A stretch of 64,000 bases of DNA from Flavobacteriales bacterium (GCA_017303755.1 JAFLBS010000001.1:744001-808000); one strand, 5' to 3'. Counted from the first letter of the stretch, positions 18,012-26,563 are shown. A program made the numbers and translations. The notes: a model not told the origin generated them from the sequence alone.

Positions 18012-18806
18012 ATGAAAACGCCCAAATATATCATAGTATTATTTTTACTGTTATTTAGCTCTCTAAATAAGGTAAATGCTCAGTTCGGTTTTTCACACGA
18101 AGTTGGAGCTATCATTGGTCCAGTAGCCTTTCAATCGGATTACGGTGAGCGATCTGATTTGTCTACAAATGCAGGAAATACAGGTTATGGAATTGGATTA
18201 ATTCATTACTTGAATTTTTCTTACAAAGCAGAATGTAACTGTTATACACCTGAAACTTATTTCAACGATCACTTCAAATTAAGAACAGAACTATCCTACA
18301 ACAAAACTAATTTGCAACATTTTGGTAAATGGGTTGAAGATTCTAAAACTACTCTTAGCGCTCAACAATTAAGAGCTATGAGAGGAAGTACTTCAGTTAC
18401 TAATATAGGAATGCAATTGGAATTCTTCCCTTACAGTATCAGAGATTTTACTGCTACTATTGGTGCTTGGGCTCCATTTATTAGTTTAGGTGGACAATTC
18501 AGTTTCTATAATCCAGAAGCGTATTCTGAATTAGGTCCAGGTTTAGGTTCATTACCAACGGTTACTCATCCAAAATACATTAATGCTATTCGCAACGACG
18601 GAAGTTCAACTTGGTCTGTGGTATCAAGTGTTGGAACACGTTACAAATTAACTGAATTGTCTGATTTAATGGTTGATTTAAGATGGCAGTATTATTTTTC
18701 AAACTGGGTAGATGGTTTGAATCCTGATCCAACAATTTATACTGAAAACAAAGCCAACGACTGGAATGTTTGGTTGAATTTTGGTTACATTTACTATTTA
18801 CAATAG
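18012..18806 (+). CDS. conserved secreted / outer-membrane protein of Flavobacteriia
   Basis: 264 residues with a clear signal peptide (MKTPKYIIVLFLLLFSSLNKVNAQ) and a mature part made of alternating short strands (FGFSHEVGAIIGPVAFQS, GIGLIHYLNFSYKAE, FGYIYYLQ at the C terminus), as expected for a small beta-barrel or porin-like protein. It contains a CNCYTP motif with two nearby Cys. It resembles a Flavobacteriia-specific conserved family (I believe the one named THC0290_0291), whose function is unknown. It has its own promoter and a terminator shared with the convergent metB-like gene, so it is monocistronic. Function not recognised. Confidence 0.7.
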   Translation: MKTPKYIIVLFLLLFSSLNKVNAQFGFSHEVGAIIGPVAFQSDYGERSDLSTNAGNTGYGIGLIHYLNFSYKAECNCYTPETYFNDHFKLRTELSYNKTNLQHFGKWVEDSKTTLSAQQLRAMRGSTSVTNIGMQLEFFPYSIRDFTATIGAWAPFISLGGQFSFYNPEAYSELGPGLGSLPTVTHPKYINAIRNDGSSTWSVVSSVGTRYKLTELSDLMVDLRWQYYFSNWVDGLNPDPTIYTENKANDWNVWLNFGYIYYLQ

Positions 18807-18827
18807 AAATCAATTTATATTATATAA

Positions 18828-18862
18828 AAAATCCCGCTCTTTACTGAACGGGATTTTTTTTT
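18828..18862. terminator. bidirectional terminator
   Basis: AAAAAATCCCG and its complement enclose a 10-nt loop; A and T tracts on both sides serve both converging genes (outer-membrane protein on plus, transsulfuration enzyme on minus). Confidence 0.85.
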
Positions 18863-18866
18863 TGCT

Positions 18867-20009
18867 TTATCTGAAGGCTTGTTCTAAATCAGCAAGTAAA
18901 TCGTCGATGTCTTCAACGCCAACGCTCAATCGAACTAAATCGTCTGATATTCCAACTTCTTTACGTTTGTCTTCCGGAATCGACGCGTGTGTCATTAAGG
19001 CTGGATGATTGGCCAATGATTCAACTCCGCCCAACGATTCGGCCAAAGTAAATACTTTTAATTTTTCTAAAAATGAAATAGCATCGGCTTTTTGTCCTGA
19101 TTTGAACGTAAACGAAACCATTCCACCAAACGATTTCATTTGTTTTTTGGCAATATCATGAAACGGATGATTAGGCAAACCTGGGTAGAATACTTTATCT
19201 ACTCCGGGATGATTGCTCAAAAACTCGGCTACTTTCATGCCGTTTTCGCAATGTCTTTGCACACGTAAATGCAAAGTTTTGATTCCGCGTAATACCAAAT
19301 AACTGTCCATTGGACCAAGCGTTCCGCCTGTTGCGAACTGTTTAAAGTGCATTTCGTCGCCCAATGCTTTGTCTTTGATGATTAATGCACCGGCGATAAC
19401 ATCTGAATGTCCTCCTAAATATTTGGTAGCCGAATGCATTACGATATCAGCGCCTAAATCTAATGGTTTTTGTAAATACGGAGTGGCAAACGTATTATCA
19501 ACCGCAAAAAGCAAATTGTGTTTTTTGGTGATTTGCGCAATGGCTTCAATATCGGCTAATTTCATTAACGGATTGGTAGGCGTTTCTACCCATACCAATT
19601 TGGTGTTCTCGTTGATGAGCGATTGAAATTTATCCAAATCGTTCATATCTACAAAATGGAATTTGATTCCACTGTCTTTGTACAAACGTGTGAACAAACG
19701 ATACGTTCCGCCGTATAAATCGTCCATGGCAATGATTTCATCACCCGCTTTGAACATGCGTAACAAACAATCCGTTGCTGCTAAACCTGAAGCAAAAGCC
19801 AAACCGCGTGCTCCGTTCTCGATAGAAGCCAAGGCATCTTCTAATGCTTGACGTGTTGGATTGGCTGCGCGTGAGTATTCATAATCGCCAACGGGTTGTC
19901 CTGGACTTTTTTGCACATACGTTGATGTTTGAAAAACCGGAGTCATTACGGCTCCAGTTACTTTTTCGTGGTGTTGTCCACCGTGTATTACTTTAGTATT
20001 GAATTTCAT
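18867..20009 (-). CDS. metB: cystathionine gamma-synthase-type PLP enzyme
   Basis: Transsulfuration enzyme of the Cys/Met metabolism PLP family, 380 residues. Seen: YSRAANPTRQALEDALA, the cofactor motif FASGLAATDCLL, AMDDLYGGTYRLF, VDNTFATPYLQKPLDLGAD (19 residues) and the Schiff-base lysine in HSATKYLGGHSDV. The C-terminal SLGGVESLANHPALMTH is typical of gamma-synthases and gamma-lyases. Gamma-synthase, gamma-lyase and O-acetylhomoserine sulfhydrylase cannot be separated with confidence by eye; the short length and YSR...NPTR context favour the synthase/lyase group. A TACCTTTG -7 element lies at 20030-20037. No SAM riboswitch-like structure is visible in the short leader. Confidence 0.88.
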   Translation of the reverse strand: MKFNTKVIHGGQHHEKVTGAVMTPVFQTSTYVQKSPGQPVGDYEYSRAANPTRQALEDALASIENGARGLAFASGLAATDCLLRMFKAGDEIIAMDDLYGGTYRLFTRLYKDSGIKFHFVDMNDLDKFQSLINENTKLVWVETPTNPLMKLADIEAIAQITKKHNLLFAVDNTFATPYLQKPLDLGADIVMHSATKYLGGHSDVIAGALIIKDKALGDEMHFKQFATGGTLGPMDSYLVLRGIKTLHLRVQRHCENGMKVAEFLSNHPGVDKVFYPGLPNHPFHDIAKKQMKSFGGMVSFTFKSGQKADAISFLEKLKVFTLAESLGGVESLANHPALMTHASIPEDKRKEVGISDDLVRLSVGVEDIDDLLADLEQAFR

Positions 20010-20029
20010 TTTGAGTTAAAATTAGGTTA

Positions 20030-20037
20030 CAAAGGTA
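20030..20037 (-). promoter_or_regulatory. -7 element TACCTTTG for the transsulfuration gene
   Basis: Exact TAnnTTTG match on the minus strand, 20 bp upstream of the ATG at 20009. Confidence 0.55.
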
Positions 20038-20131
20038 TTAACTTCGAATGATTTTTTTTAATTTGCAGGATTGATTAATGTTAAAATTCAGTATCCAGCT
20101 TACTTTTCAAAATTTACAGCGCAATTAATTC

Positions 20132-20836
20132 ATGAAAAAAATACTTTTGGTTGAAGATGAAACTCATGTGGTTTCGTTTATTAAAAAAGGTCTGACAGAA
20201 GAAGGTTTTGAAGTAACCGTGGCATTTGATGGAAAAACAGGCTTGCAATTGGCTTTGGAAAACACATTTGATGTGATTGTTCTCGACATCATGCTGCCCG
20301 AAATGAATGGTTTGGAAGTCTGTAAATCCATTCGTGTCGAAAATCAATTTGTACCGATACTTTTTTTAACTGCACTTGGAACTTCTGAAAACATCGTTTT
20401 AGGACTTGAAAATGGAGCTGATGATTACCTTGTAAAACCCTTCAAATTCATCGAATTAGTAGCCCGAATTAAAACACTCATCCGAAGATCTAAAGGAAAA
20501 GTTCCTAGCACTGAAATCAACCCTAAAGATAAAAACACCTACATCTTTGGCGATTTGGAACTGAATGATTATACTAAAACAGTGACTAGATCCAATGAAG
20601 AAATTTCACTGACTTCAACTGAGTATAAACTTTTGTTTTACTTTATAAAAAACAAAAACAAAGTACTGTCAAGAATGGATATTCTCGAAGCGGTTTGGGG
20701 CGTAAATTATGACTTAGGCACCAATGTAGTTGATGTTTATGTAAATTACCTCAGAAAAAAAATCGACACTAAACCCGATGAAAAAATAATTCACACAGTT
20801 ATTGGTATGGGTTATGTTTTGAAGGAAAACGAGTAA
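20132..20836 (+). CDS. OmpR-family response regulator
   Basis: 234-residue DNA-binding response regulator. The receiver domain shows the acidic pair in VEDETH, the phospho-acceptor Asp in DVIVLDIMLPEMNGL (about D51), the Thr/Lys switch residues in FLTALG and YLVKPFKF. After a linker the C-terminal winged helix carries TSTEYKLLFYFIKNKNKVLSR and a wing ending VDVYVNYLRKKID ... TVIGMGYVLKE, the OmpR/PhoB type. The histidine kinase follows after 12 bp. The probable binding sites are the 11-bp-phased TTCTAAT repeats just after the kinase gene (22253-22323), since OmpR-type regulators read direct repeats of that spacing. Confidence 0.95.
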   Translation: MKKILLVEDETHVVSFIKKGLTEEGFEVTVAFDGKTGLQLALENTFDVIVLDIMLPEMNGLEVCKSIRVENQFVPILFLTALGTSENIVLGLENGADDYLVKPFKFIELVARIKTLIRRSKGKVPSTEINPKDKNTYIFGDLELNDYTKTVTRSNEEISLTSTEYKLLFYFIKNKNKVLSRMDILEAVWGVNYDLGTNVVDVYVNYLRKKIDTKPDEKIIHTVIGMGYVLKENE

Positions 20837-20848
20837 CAACTAAAAATT

Positions 20849-22216
20849 ATGCAGATTAAGAGAAGTTCGAGAACTACTTTATTGTTCCTTATTCCGTTTT
20901 TGGTGGTCATTTTGTTGTTCAGTTTGTTCATCTACTATTCGGTGTCCAATTACTCCGAAAATTATCTTTTCAAATTATTAGAAGCTAGAGCCAATAAAGT
21001 AGCTCGTGAAAAAATCGATAATAAAAACGCCATTCCGATTGAAGAATCGTCTGAAAAATTGCCTCACGAAAAGGATTTTTTTATTGCGATTAATCAACAA
21101 CTCAACATCAGTAAAGAAGCAAATAAAATTGGTATTAAGGAAGCCTTCTTTAGAGAAGCCATTCAAAAAGGAAGTTCCGAATTTGTTACTGAAAAATACC
21201 TCTACAAAGGCATTCTTTATAAGTCAAAAGCGGGTAATTTCATTGTGATTACTGCTGCTGAAAACTATTTCGAAATCAATCAAGCAGAAAATCTAATCAA
21301 AACATTGCTTTTTGCCATTGGGATTGCTTCACTTCTATTATTGTACATTGCCATTTATTTTACCCGAAATATTTTCAAACCCATTTCAGCAATTACCGAA
21401 AAAGTAAAAGAAATCAGTTCTGAGAACTTGCACTTGCGTTTGAATGAAAACAACACTAACGACGAACTCAATCAGTTGACCATGACCTTCAACGACATGT
21501 TGGATCGAATCGAAACATCGTTTGAAACTCAAAATAACTTCATCAGCAATGCATCACACGAATTACGAACTCCGCTTACTGCAATAATTGGTGAAACTGA
21601 CGTGGTGTTGTCAAAACCCAGACAAGCGGATGATTATGTTGAGTCGCTAAAGATTATTTTACAAGAAGCCGAAAAATTAGATAACAAAACCAAAGCATTG
21701 TTGTTTTTAGCTCAAACTGGCTTTAATGGAAAGGTTCAGAAAAAAGAAAAGGTCAGAATTGATCAACTTATTTGGGATGTAAAAGAAAATCTCGAAAGTT
21801 TGAACAGCAAAAATAAAATCCATCTTGATATGGAATTACTACCTGAAAATCCTTTGAAACTCAAAGTTTTTGGGAATACGCAACTGCTTCATTTGGCATT
21901 GAGTAATATCATAAGCAATGGTTGTAAATATTCAGATTTTAAAATTGTAACGGTTTCGATTGGCGCTTCTGACGACTTTGTTTACATCATTATAAAAGAT
22001 ACCGGAATCGGGATTCCTGAAGATGAAATTCAATACATCTACGATCCGTTTTTTAGAGCTTCAAATACCAAAAATTATGAAGGTTACGGAATCGGTTTGC
22101 CTCTAACTCGAAACATCATCCGCATGCACAATGGGAAAATTTTTGTCAATTCGATTCAAAACCAAGGAACAACCGTTCAAATAACCATTCCGACATGGAA
22201 ACCAGAGGAAGTATAA
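20849..22216 (+). CDS. sensor histidine kinase (HAMP, HisKA, HATPase)
   Basis: 455-residue inner-membrane kinase, partner of the regulator 12 bp upstream. Two transmembrane helices (about 11-32 and 152-172) frame a roughly 120-residue periplasmic sensor with no recognised fold. A HAMP segment (IFKPISAITEKVKEISSENL) leads to the H box FISNASHELRTPLTAIIGE with the phospho-acceptor His, then the N box NIISNGCKYS (the usual second Asn-Ala-x-Lys reads Asn-Gly-Cys-Lys), G1 DTGIGIPEDE and G2 GYGIGLPL. All catalytic boxes are intact. The signal is unknown; heavy-metal and envelope-stress kinases share this layout. Confidence 0.94.
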   Translation: MQIKRSSRTTLLFLIPFLVVILLFSLFIYYSVSNYSENYLFKLLEARANKVAREKIDNKNAIPIEESSEKLPHEKDFFIAINQQLNISKEANKIGIKEAFFREAIQKGSSEFVTEKYLYKGILYKSKAGNFIVITAAENYFEINQAENLIKTLLFAIGIASLLLLYIAIYFTRNIFKPISAITEKVKEISSENLHLRLNENNTNDELNQLTMTFNDMLDRIETSFETQNNFISNASHELRTPLTAIIGETDVVLSKPRQADDYVESLKIILQEAEKLDNKTKALLFLAQTGFNGKVQKKEKVRIDQLIWDVKENLESLNSKNKIHLDMELLPENPLKLKVFGNTQLLHLALSNIISNGCKYSDFKIVTVSIGASDDFVYIIIKDTGIGIPEDEIQYIYDPFFRASNTKNYEGYGIGLPLTRNIIRMHNGKIFVNSIQNQGTTVQITIPTWKPEEV

Positions 22217-22252
22217 CATTGTTTTTCAGTAAATTAACTTTTTATTAAGTTT

Positions 22253-22323
22253 TTCTAATCTCATTTTAATCTCATCCTTTTTATTCTAATAACATTCTAA
22301 TCTTAAATTAAGAACGTTCTAAT
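22253..22323 (+). promoter_or_regulatory. phased TTCTAAT direct repeats, probable response-regulator sites
   Basis: TTCTAAT starts at 22253, 22284, 22295 and 22317, with a one-mismatch copy TTTTAAT at 22264. Spacings are 11, 11 and 22 bp within the two groups (22253/22264 and 22284/22295/22317), i.e. the same face of the helix. The last copy ends 10 bp before the -7 element at 22334. Layout fits activation by an OmpR-type regulator, the obvious candidate being the one encoded directly upstream. Confidence 0.7.
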
Positions 22324-22333
22324 TTCACGCTTG

Positions 22334-22341
22334 TAGTTTTG
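22334..22341 (+). promoter_or_regulatory. -7 element TAGTTTTG of the 22371-24138 operon
   Basis: Exact TAnnTTTG match 29 bp before the ATG at 22371. No TTG -33 element is present at normal spacing; the TTCTAAT repeats occupy that place, which suggests an activator-dependent promoter. Confidence 0.65.
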
Positions 22342-22370
22342 CTTCTGTAATTAATAAAGAAATAAAAACT

Positions 22371-22868
22371 ATGAGAACAACAATTTTAATTCCAACTGAT
22401 TTTACTGTACAATCATTAAATGTACTAAAATCAATATTAGTAAATAACACTACACAACAAACGTATGATGTGGTATTAGTACACGGTGTTTATTTGAATG
22501 ATTCCATCCGTGATTTGCTTTTTTATTCAAAATCACAACAAATTGAGTCTTTGACAAATATTGAGTTTGAGGAAGCATGTGAAGTGATTAAAAATAAATT
22601 CGACTCGCAAATAAATTCATTACGCGTTGATCTATTTTCGGGTCACAACCTATCAGCTTTCAACAATTATTTAGAAGGTAATAAAGTACAACATATTTTT
22701 ATCTCGGAACAAAAACCCTCTTTTGTTAATAAAAGAAGTTTCGATTTAGTTCCATTCATTGAAAAATGTGATGTAGAAGTAACCAAAGTTGACTCAGGTT
22801 TGTATTCATCCATTCCAGAAAAAGGAAAAATTGCCGAAGTCTTTATCAATCAAGTTTCTATAGGTTAA
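22371..22868 (+). CDS. UspA-like small protein
   Basis: 165 residues. The start MRTTILIPTDFTVQSLNVLKSILVNN and the later VVLVHGVYLND follow the beta-alpha-beta opening of universal stress proteins (T-D-F-T in place of the usual D-F-S), but the ATP-binding G-x2-G-x9-G-S/T motif is absent, so it would be a divergent, probably non-ATP-binding member. It is the first gene of a three-gene operon downstream of the two-component system, under the TTCTAAT-repeat promoter. No enzyme motif recognised; role unknown. Confidence 0.6.
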   Translation: MRTTILIPTDFTVQSLNVLKSILVNNTTQQTYDVVLVHGVYLNDSIRDLLFYSKSQQIESLTNIEFEEACEVIKNKFDSQINSLRVDLFSGHNLSAFNNYLEGNKVQHIFISEQKPSFVNKRSFDLVPFIEKCDVEVTKVDSGLYSSIPEKGKIAEVFINQVSIG

Positions 22869-22880
22869 AAAACAATTGCT

Positions 22881-23345
22881 ATGAAAATAGGGATTCAATA
22901 TGCAAGCTTTTTTGGGTTGGCGGTTCTTTTGTTCATTACGTTACTGAGTATGGCCAAAAGTCCGGAAATTACTCTTGAAGGTGAATGGAAAGAATTGGTT
23001 TGGGAATATGAAAAAGTGGATAAAATCAACGACACAACTAAAGAAGATTACAACAAAATAACAGATTATGTAAAAGATGTTGTAGGTCAAGACTTAGTAA
23101 TTCATAAAGCCGAAAAATGGATTTTTTGTCCCAATGGGAAACTCATTTTAAAGGGAAAAAACTATTCCAAAGAAATTGCTTGGAATATTAAAGGTCGCGG
23201 AAACATACTCGAACTTAAATATGATGATTCCAATACCGAACACTACAGTTTAACCGAATTATCCGACGATCGATTTGTGTTGAACTTTGACACCGATACT
23301 CATACACGAGGAATTGCCCGTCTAACCTTTACAAAAATAAATTAA
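22881..23345 (+). CDS. membrane-anchored protein with a lipocalin-like C-terminal part
   Basis: 154 residues. One N-terminal hydrophobic segment (YASFFGLAVLLFITLLSMA) acts as signal or anchor; the rest is periplasmic and built from strands beginning LEGEWKELVWEYEKV, with WIFCPNGKLILKG, IAWNIKGRGNILELKYDD and FVLNFDTDTHTRGIARLTF. The G-x-W near the start and the strand pattern resemble the lipocalin-like domains common in Bacteroidota, but I do not recognise a specific family. Lies 12 bp after the UspA-like gene and 1 bp before the DUF1275 gene, so it is certainly co-transcribed with both. Confidence 0.6.
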   Translation: MKIGIQYASFFGLAVLLFITLLSMAKSPEITLEGEWKELVWEYEKVDKINDTTKEDYNKITDYVKDVVGQDLVIHKAEKWIFCPNGKLILKGKNYSKEIAWNIKGRGNILELKYDDSNTEHYSLTELSDDRFVLNFDTDTHTRGIARLTFTKIN

Positions 23346-23346
23346 C

Positions 23347-24138
23347 ATGCTCAGGAAATACAGTAATAGTCGATCATTAACAGACAACATCAAACTCGGA
23401 ACTTTATCGGCGTTCGCTGCGGGTATGGTAAATATTGGTTCGCTGTTGCTCTTCTTTGCTTTTTCATCCAATATTACGGGTCACTACGCCATTTTAGCTT
23501 CTGAAATTGTAAAGGGAAATATCTACCAAGTTGCCGTGGTTTTTTCATGGATAGCACTCTTTTTCTTCGGAAGTTTTATATCCAATTTATTTGTGATTCA
23601 CATCAACCAAAAAAACAGTTATCTCGCTCACGCCATTCCTTTGGTATTGGAAATTATCTGCTTGGTTAGTGTTGGAATCTATGGTGAATATTTCTATAAA
23701 GAAACGTTGGCTGAAACCGAAATTTTACTGGCCTTGATGCTTTTTGCAATGGGTTTACAAAACGGATTGACCGCTAGTATCTCTAATTTTTCAGTCAAAA
23801 CCACGCACTTGACTGGCACAACAACCGATTTGGGAATACTCTTTTCAATGTTTACTAAAAAAGAGTTTCGCTCTAACGAAGCTTTAATTGGACGAGCTAA
23901 ACTGCTACTTTACATTACCGCTTCTTATTTAATTGGAGCCATCACTGCCGGATTTACTTATGTCTATCTCAATTTCAAAATGTTTTATCTAGCCAGTTTG
24001 GTTTTGGTGGTCATTATTATTTATGACTTGTCCAAACTTCGCTTGAAAATGTACTGGCATCAGAAAAAAATAATCAAACTCAACTTGAATCAGGTTATAC
24101 GGCTTCAAAAAGAAAAACAAGAATCAGTTGCTTCTTGA
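23347..24138 (+). CDS. YoaK/DUF1275 family membrane protein
   Basis: 263 residues with six hydrophobic segments. GTLSAFAAGMVNIGSLLLFFAFSSNITGH (first segment; read as GTLSAFAAGMVN, then SSNITGH) and the central AMGLQNGLTASISNFSVKTTH ... TGTTTDLG are the family signatures. DUF1275 proteins are inner-membrane proteins of unknown transport or structural role. The C-terminal tail (about 35 residues) is Lys/Gln-rich and cytoplasmic. Last gene of the two-component-linked operon; followed by a strong terminator. Confidence 0.85.
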   Translation: MLRKYSNSRSLTDNIKLGTLSAFAAGMVNIGSLLLFFAFSSNITGHYAILASEIVKGNIYQVAVVFSWIALFFFGSFISNLFVIHINQKNSYLAHAIPLVLEIICLVSVGIYGEYFYKETLAETEILLALMLFAMGLQNGLTASISNFSVKTTHLTGTTTDLGILFSMFTKKEFRSNEALIGRAKLLLYITASYLIGAITAGFTYVYLNFKMFYLASLVLVVIIIYDLSKLRLKMYWHQKKIIKLNLNQVIRLQKEKQESVAS

Positions 24139-24141
24139 AAC

Positions 24142-24178
24142 AAAACACCTCAAATAGGAATTAGGTTTGAGGTGTTTT
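24142..24178. terminator. bidirectional terminator
   Basis: Perfect 13-bp stem AAAACACCTCAAA with its complement and an 11-nt loop, between the DUF1275 gene (plus) and the DinB-like gene (minus). Confidence 0.85.
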
Positions 24179-24189
24179 AATTTTTATGC

Positions 24190-24645
24190 TTAAATAAACT
24201 TTCTAATATTCATCATAAAACCCAAGTGCATCGCTTCGTGGTAATTGTTGAATTCCATAGCTTCTTTGCTTGATGCCAAATGAAATCCAGTTCCAGTTGT
24301 GTATTCATTGTACGATACAAATTTTCCGGCAGCGTAATCTTCTTTGGTTTTTTCTAATAATGAAAAAAGTAGTGCTTTTAATTCATCAACTTCAGCTTGA
24401 GTGGTTGTTCCTGTTGGTTTGGAACCGTTTCTATACGTTTCAAATAATTCGTCTGAAATGTACATCGGCACACCCGATAATCGATAGACTAAAGCTTGTT
24501 GTACTACGATAATGTGACCTAAATTCCACACCAAATTGTTACTGAAACCTTGTGGAATCGTATTGAGTTGTTCTAACGTATACTTTTCTAAAAATTTTGC
24601 GTACACATTGCGACTGGTTTCCCAGATTTTAAAAGTTGCTTCCAT
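24190..24645 (-). CDS. DinB-family protein
   Basis: 151-residue four-helix-bundle protein of the DinB/YfiT superfamily, which groups metal-dependent hydrolases and thiol transferases. Seen: WNLGHIIVVQQALVYRLSG with the first conserved His, and NNYHEAMHLGFMMNIRK at the C terminus with the H-x3-H metal pair. These three His are the typical metal site. I start it at the ATG at 24645 (MEATFKIWETSRN); a longer open frame upstream overlaps the thioesterase gene and is not convincing. It follows the thioesterase gene by 2 bp. Confidence 0.85.
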   Translation of the reverse strand: MEATFKIWETSRNVYAKFLEKYTLEQLNTIPQGFSNNLVWNLGHIIVVQQALVYRLSGVPMYISDELFETYRNGSKPTGTTTQAEVDELKALLFSLLEKTKEDYAAGKFVSYNEYTTGTGFHLASSKEAMEFNNYHEAMHLGFMMNIRKFI

Positions 24646-24647
24646 AG

Positions 24648-25085
24648 TTATAATAAGATAAAATCGTCGGTTTTCGGAATAGAATCCATCACTTGCAAAG
24701 CAATTGGCGGAGTTGGAACGGCTAATTTTCGGAGTTTTGTATCCATCCACGCACCGTCAATAGTGATTTTAGCACACAAAGCACCTTCGTGATTGTGAAA
24801 ATCGTGAACAATCGTCCAACGCGACGCATCAGCCTTCATTTTACCAATTTTAGTAGTGATAGTGATGGTATCGTTTAGATGAATTTCTTTTCTGAAAACG
24901 CATTCTTCACGAAAAGCAATCGGACCAAAATGCTGTTCTTGCATGAGCTTCATGGTCAATCCTTGCTGGGATAAAATTTCGATACGGTGTTGCGCTCCAA
25001 AATCATAATACGCGCTGTGACGTAGGTGAAAATTAGGGTCTAAATCGGACCAACGAATAGAAATTTCACGGGTAAAAGTGCACAT
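24648..25085 (-). CDS. acyl-CoA thioesterase, hotdog fold (4HBT)
   Basis: 145 residues of the 4-hydroxybenzoyl-CoA thioesterase type: IRWSDLDPNFHLRHSAYYDFG (split: IRWSDLDPNFHLRH, SAYYDFG) carries the Asp followed by the helix that binds CoA ester, then VFRKEIHLNDTITITTKIG and SRWTIVHDFHNHEGALCAKIT give the strand-rich body. The His after the Asp replaces the more usual Asn-x-x-N/G-H. Substrate unknown. First gene of a two-gene unit with the DinB-like protein. Confidence 0.82.
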   Translation of the reverse strand: MCTFTREISIRWSDLDPNFHLRHSAYYDFGAQHRIEILSQQGLTMKLMQEQHFGPIAFREECVFRKEIHLNDTITITTKIGKMKADASRWTIVHDFHNHEGALCAKITIDGAWMDTKLRKLAVPTPPIALQVMDSIPKTDDFILL

Positions 25086-25215
25086 TGTGATTAATTTTTG
25101 TCAAATTTAATTAGAATAAATAGGAAACTGCCATCGATTATGGAAATTAAAGTTTCTTTAACTCAATTTCGGTGAAAAGTCGTGATTGCTTCAAAAGATA
25201 TTCGTTTCATTAGTT

Positions 25216-25223
25216 TACTTTTG
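25216..25223 (+). promoter_or_regulatory. -7 element TACTTTTG for the ArsC-like gene
   Basis: Exact TAnnTTTG match 15 bp upstream of the ATG at 25239. It lies inside a longer open frame starting at 25182, so it supports the shorter start. Confidence 0.55.
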
Positions 25224-25238
25224 CACAAAACAATCATC

Positions 25239-25592
25239 ATGGCCAACAAAATATACTATCTCGCATCGTGTGACACCTGCAGAAAAATCATCAAATCTCT
25301 GCCTAAAACGGCAAATTTAGAATACCACGACATTCGTCAAAACCCAATTACCGAAGCTGAATTGGAAGAAATGTATCAATTATCAGGAAGTTACGAAGTA
25401 TTGTTCAGCAAAAAAGCGCAATTGTACAAGTCGATGGATTTAAAAAACAAATCGTTGACCGAAGCCGATTTCAAAAAATACATTTTAGAACATTATACGT
25501 TTTTGAGTCGACCAGTTTTTATCATTGATGGAACAATTTACATCGGAAACAGTCAAAAAAACGTGGCCGATGTAATTAAAGTGTTAAGTTAA
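25239..25592 (+). CDS. ArsC/Spx-family thioredoxin-fold protein
   Basis: 117 residues: MANKIYYLASCDTCRKIIKSL with a CxxC motif, then LEYHDIRQNPITEAELEEM, LFSKKAQLYKSMDLKNKSLT, and the cis-Pro region LSRPVFIIDGTIYIGNSQKNV. This is the arsenate-reductase-like/YffB family. True arsenate reductases have a single catalytic Cys and an Arg triad; with CxxC and without ars genes nearby, a general redox or Spx-like role is more likely than arsenate reduction. Stop and start overlap (TAATG) with the EamA transporter downstream. Confidence 0.85.
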   Translation: MANKIYYLASCDTCRKIIKSLPKTANLEYHDIRQNPITEAELEEMYQLSGSYEVLFSKKAQLYKSMDLKNKSLTEADFKKYILEHYTFLSRPVFIIDGTIYIGNSQKNVADVIKVLS

Positions 25593-26485
25593 TGTCGAAA
25601 AGAAATTGGGCTTTATTGGCCGCCACTTTAGTATCAATCATTTATGGCGTAACCTTTACGATTGCCAAAGATGTAATGCCAAAACACGTTGAACCTTTTG
25701 GATTCATTTCGTTGCGCGTTGGCGGTTCGGTGTTGCTCTTTTGGCTCGTTTCCTTTTTTGGTCCGAAAGAAAAAATCTCACTACAGGATTTTCCTCGAAT
25801 CATCGCGGCCGCTTTCTTTGGCGTAGCGTTGAACATGCTAACTTTTTTTAAAGGATTGAGTTATACTTCTCCTATTATGGGCGCGGTTTTGATGGTAACT
25901 ACTCCAATGATAGTGTTGATTTTATCGGCGATTATCATGAAAGAACGCATGCAAAAACGCAAAGTATTCGGAATCATTTTGGGTTTAGCCGGAACCATTA
26001 CACTCATTTTATACGGAAAATCGATGGTCAACGCACCCAATGCAACTTTGGGAAATTTGCTAGTGTTCATCAATGCCATTTCGTACGGATTTTACCTCAT
26101 CATCGTCAAGAAATTAATGGATAAATACAATGCGTTTACTTTTGTAAAATGGATTTATACGTTTGGATTTCTGATGGTGTTACCGTTTGGTTGGAGCGAA
26201 TTTAATGCGGTAAATTGGACAGAAATTCCCACTGATGTTTTTTGGAAAATAGGATTTGTAGTCATCTTTTCTACATTTTTAACCTATTTGCTCAATTTGG
26301 TTTCGATGCGCGAATTAAAACCGACTACAGTTGCCGTTTTTATTTATTTACAACCCTTATTTGCGACCATTTTTGCAGTAAGTTTAGGAAAAGACGAGTT
26401 GAGTTGGGTGAAATTACTCTCGGCCGTTTTGATCTTTACTGGTGTTTATTTGGTAACGCAGAAAAAGAGTTCACAGTCGCAGTAA
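25592..26485 (+). CDS. EamA-family (DMT) transporter
   Basis: 297-residue inner-membrane protein with ten hydrophobic segments in two EamA repeats; the first opens ALLAATLVSIIYGVTFTIAKD and the second NLLVFINAISYGFYLIIVKKL. The ending IFTGVYLVTQKKS is typical. Substrate of drug/metabolite transporters cannot be predicted from sequence. Translationally coupled to the ArsC-like gene by a 1-bp overlap. Confidence 0.9.
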   Translation: MSKRNWALLAATLVSIIYGVTFTIAKDVMPKHVEPFGFISLRVGGSVLLFWLVSFFGPKEKISLQDFPRIIAAAFFGVALNMLTFFKGLSYTSPIMGAVLMVTTPMIVLILSAIIMKERMQKRKVFGIILGLAGTITLILYGKSMVNAPNATLGNLLVFINAISYGFYLIIVKKLMDKYNAFTFVKWIYTFGFLMVLPFGWSEFNAVNWTEIPTDVFWKIGFVVIFSTFLTYLLNLVSMRELKPTTVAVFIYLQPLFATIFAVSLGKDELSWVKLLSAVLIFTGVYLVTQKKSSQSQ

Positions 26486-26530
26486 ACAGTCACAGTAAAA
26501 ACTGAAAACTGAGACTGTGACTGAAAACTT
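26473..26530. repeat. CAGTCR-type inverted repeat
   Basis: Built from 6-bp steps of CAGTCG/CAGTAA/CAGTCA. CAGTCACAGT (26487-26496) pairs with ACTGTGACTG (26514-26523), a 10-bp stem. The same hexamer vocabulary recurs at 42656-42710, 43816-43850 and 54022-54090. Confidence 0.65.
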
Positions 26531-26563
26531 TTAATTATATTTGAAGTCAATTAAAATACACGA

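Noticed and set aside
24190-24750. Longer DinB frame starting inside the thioesterase gene
   Set aside because: The extra 35 residues overlap a conserved coding region and have no DinB character; the ATG at 24645 fits the family start.
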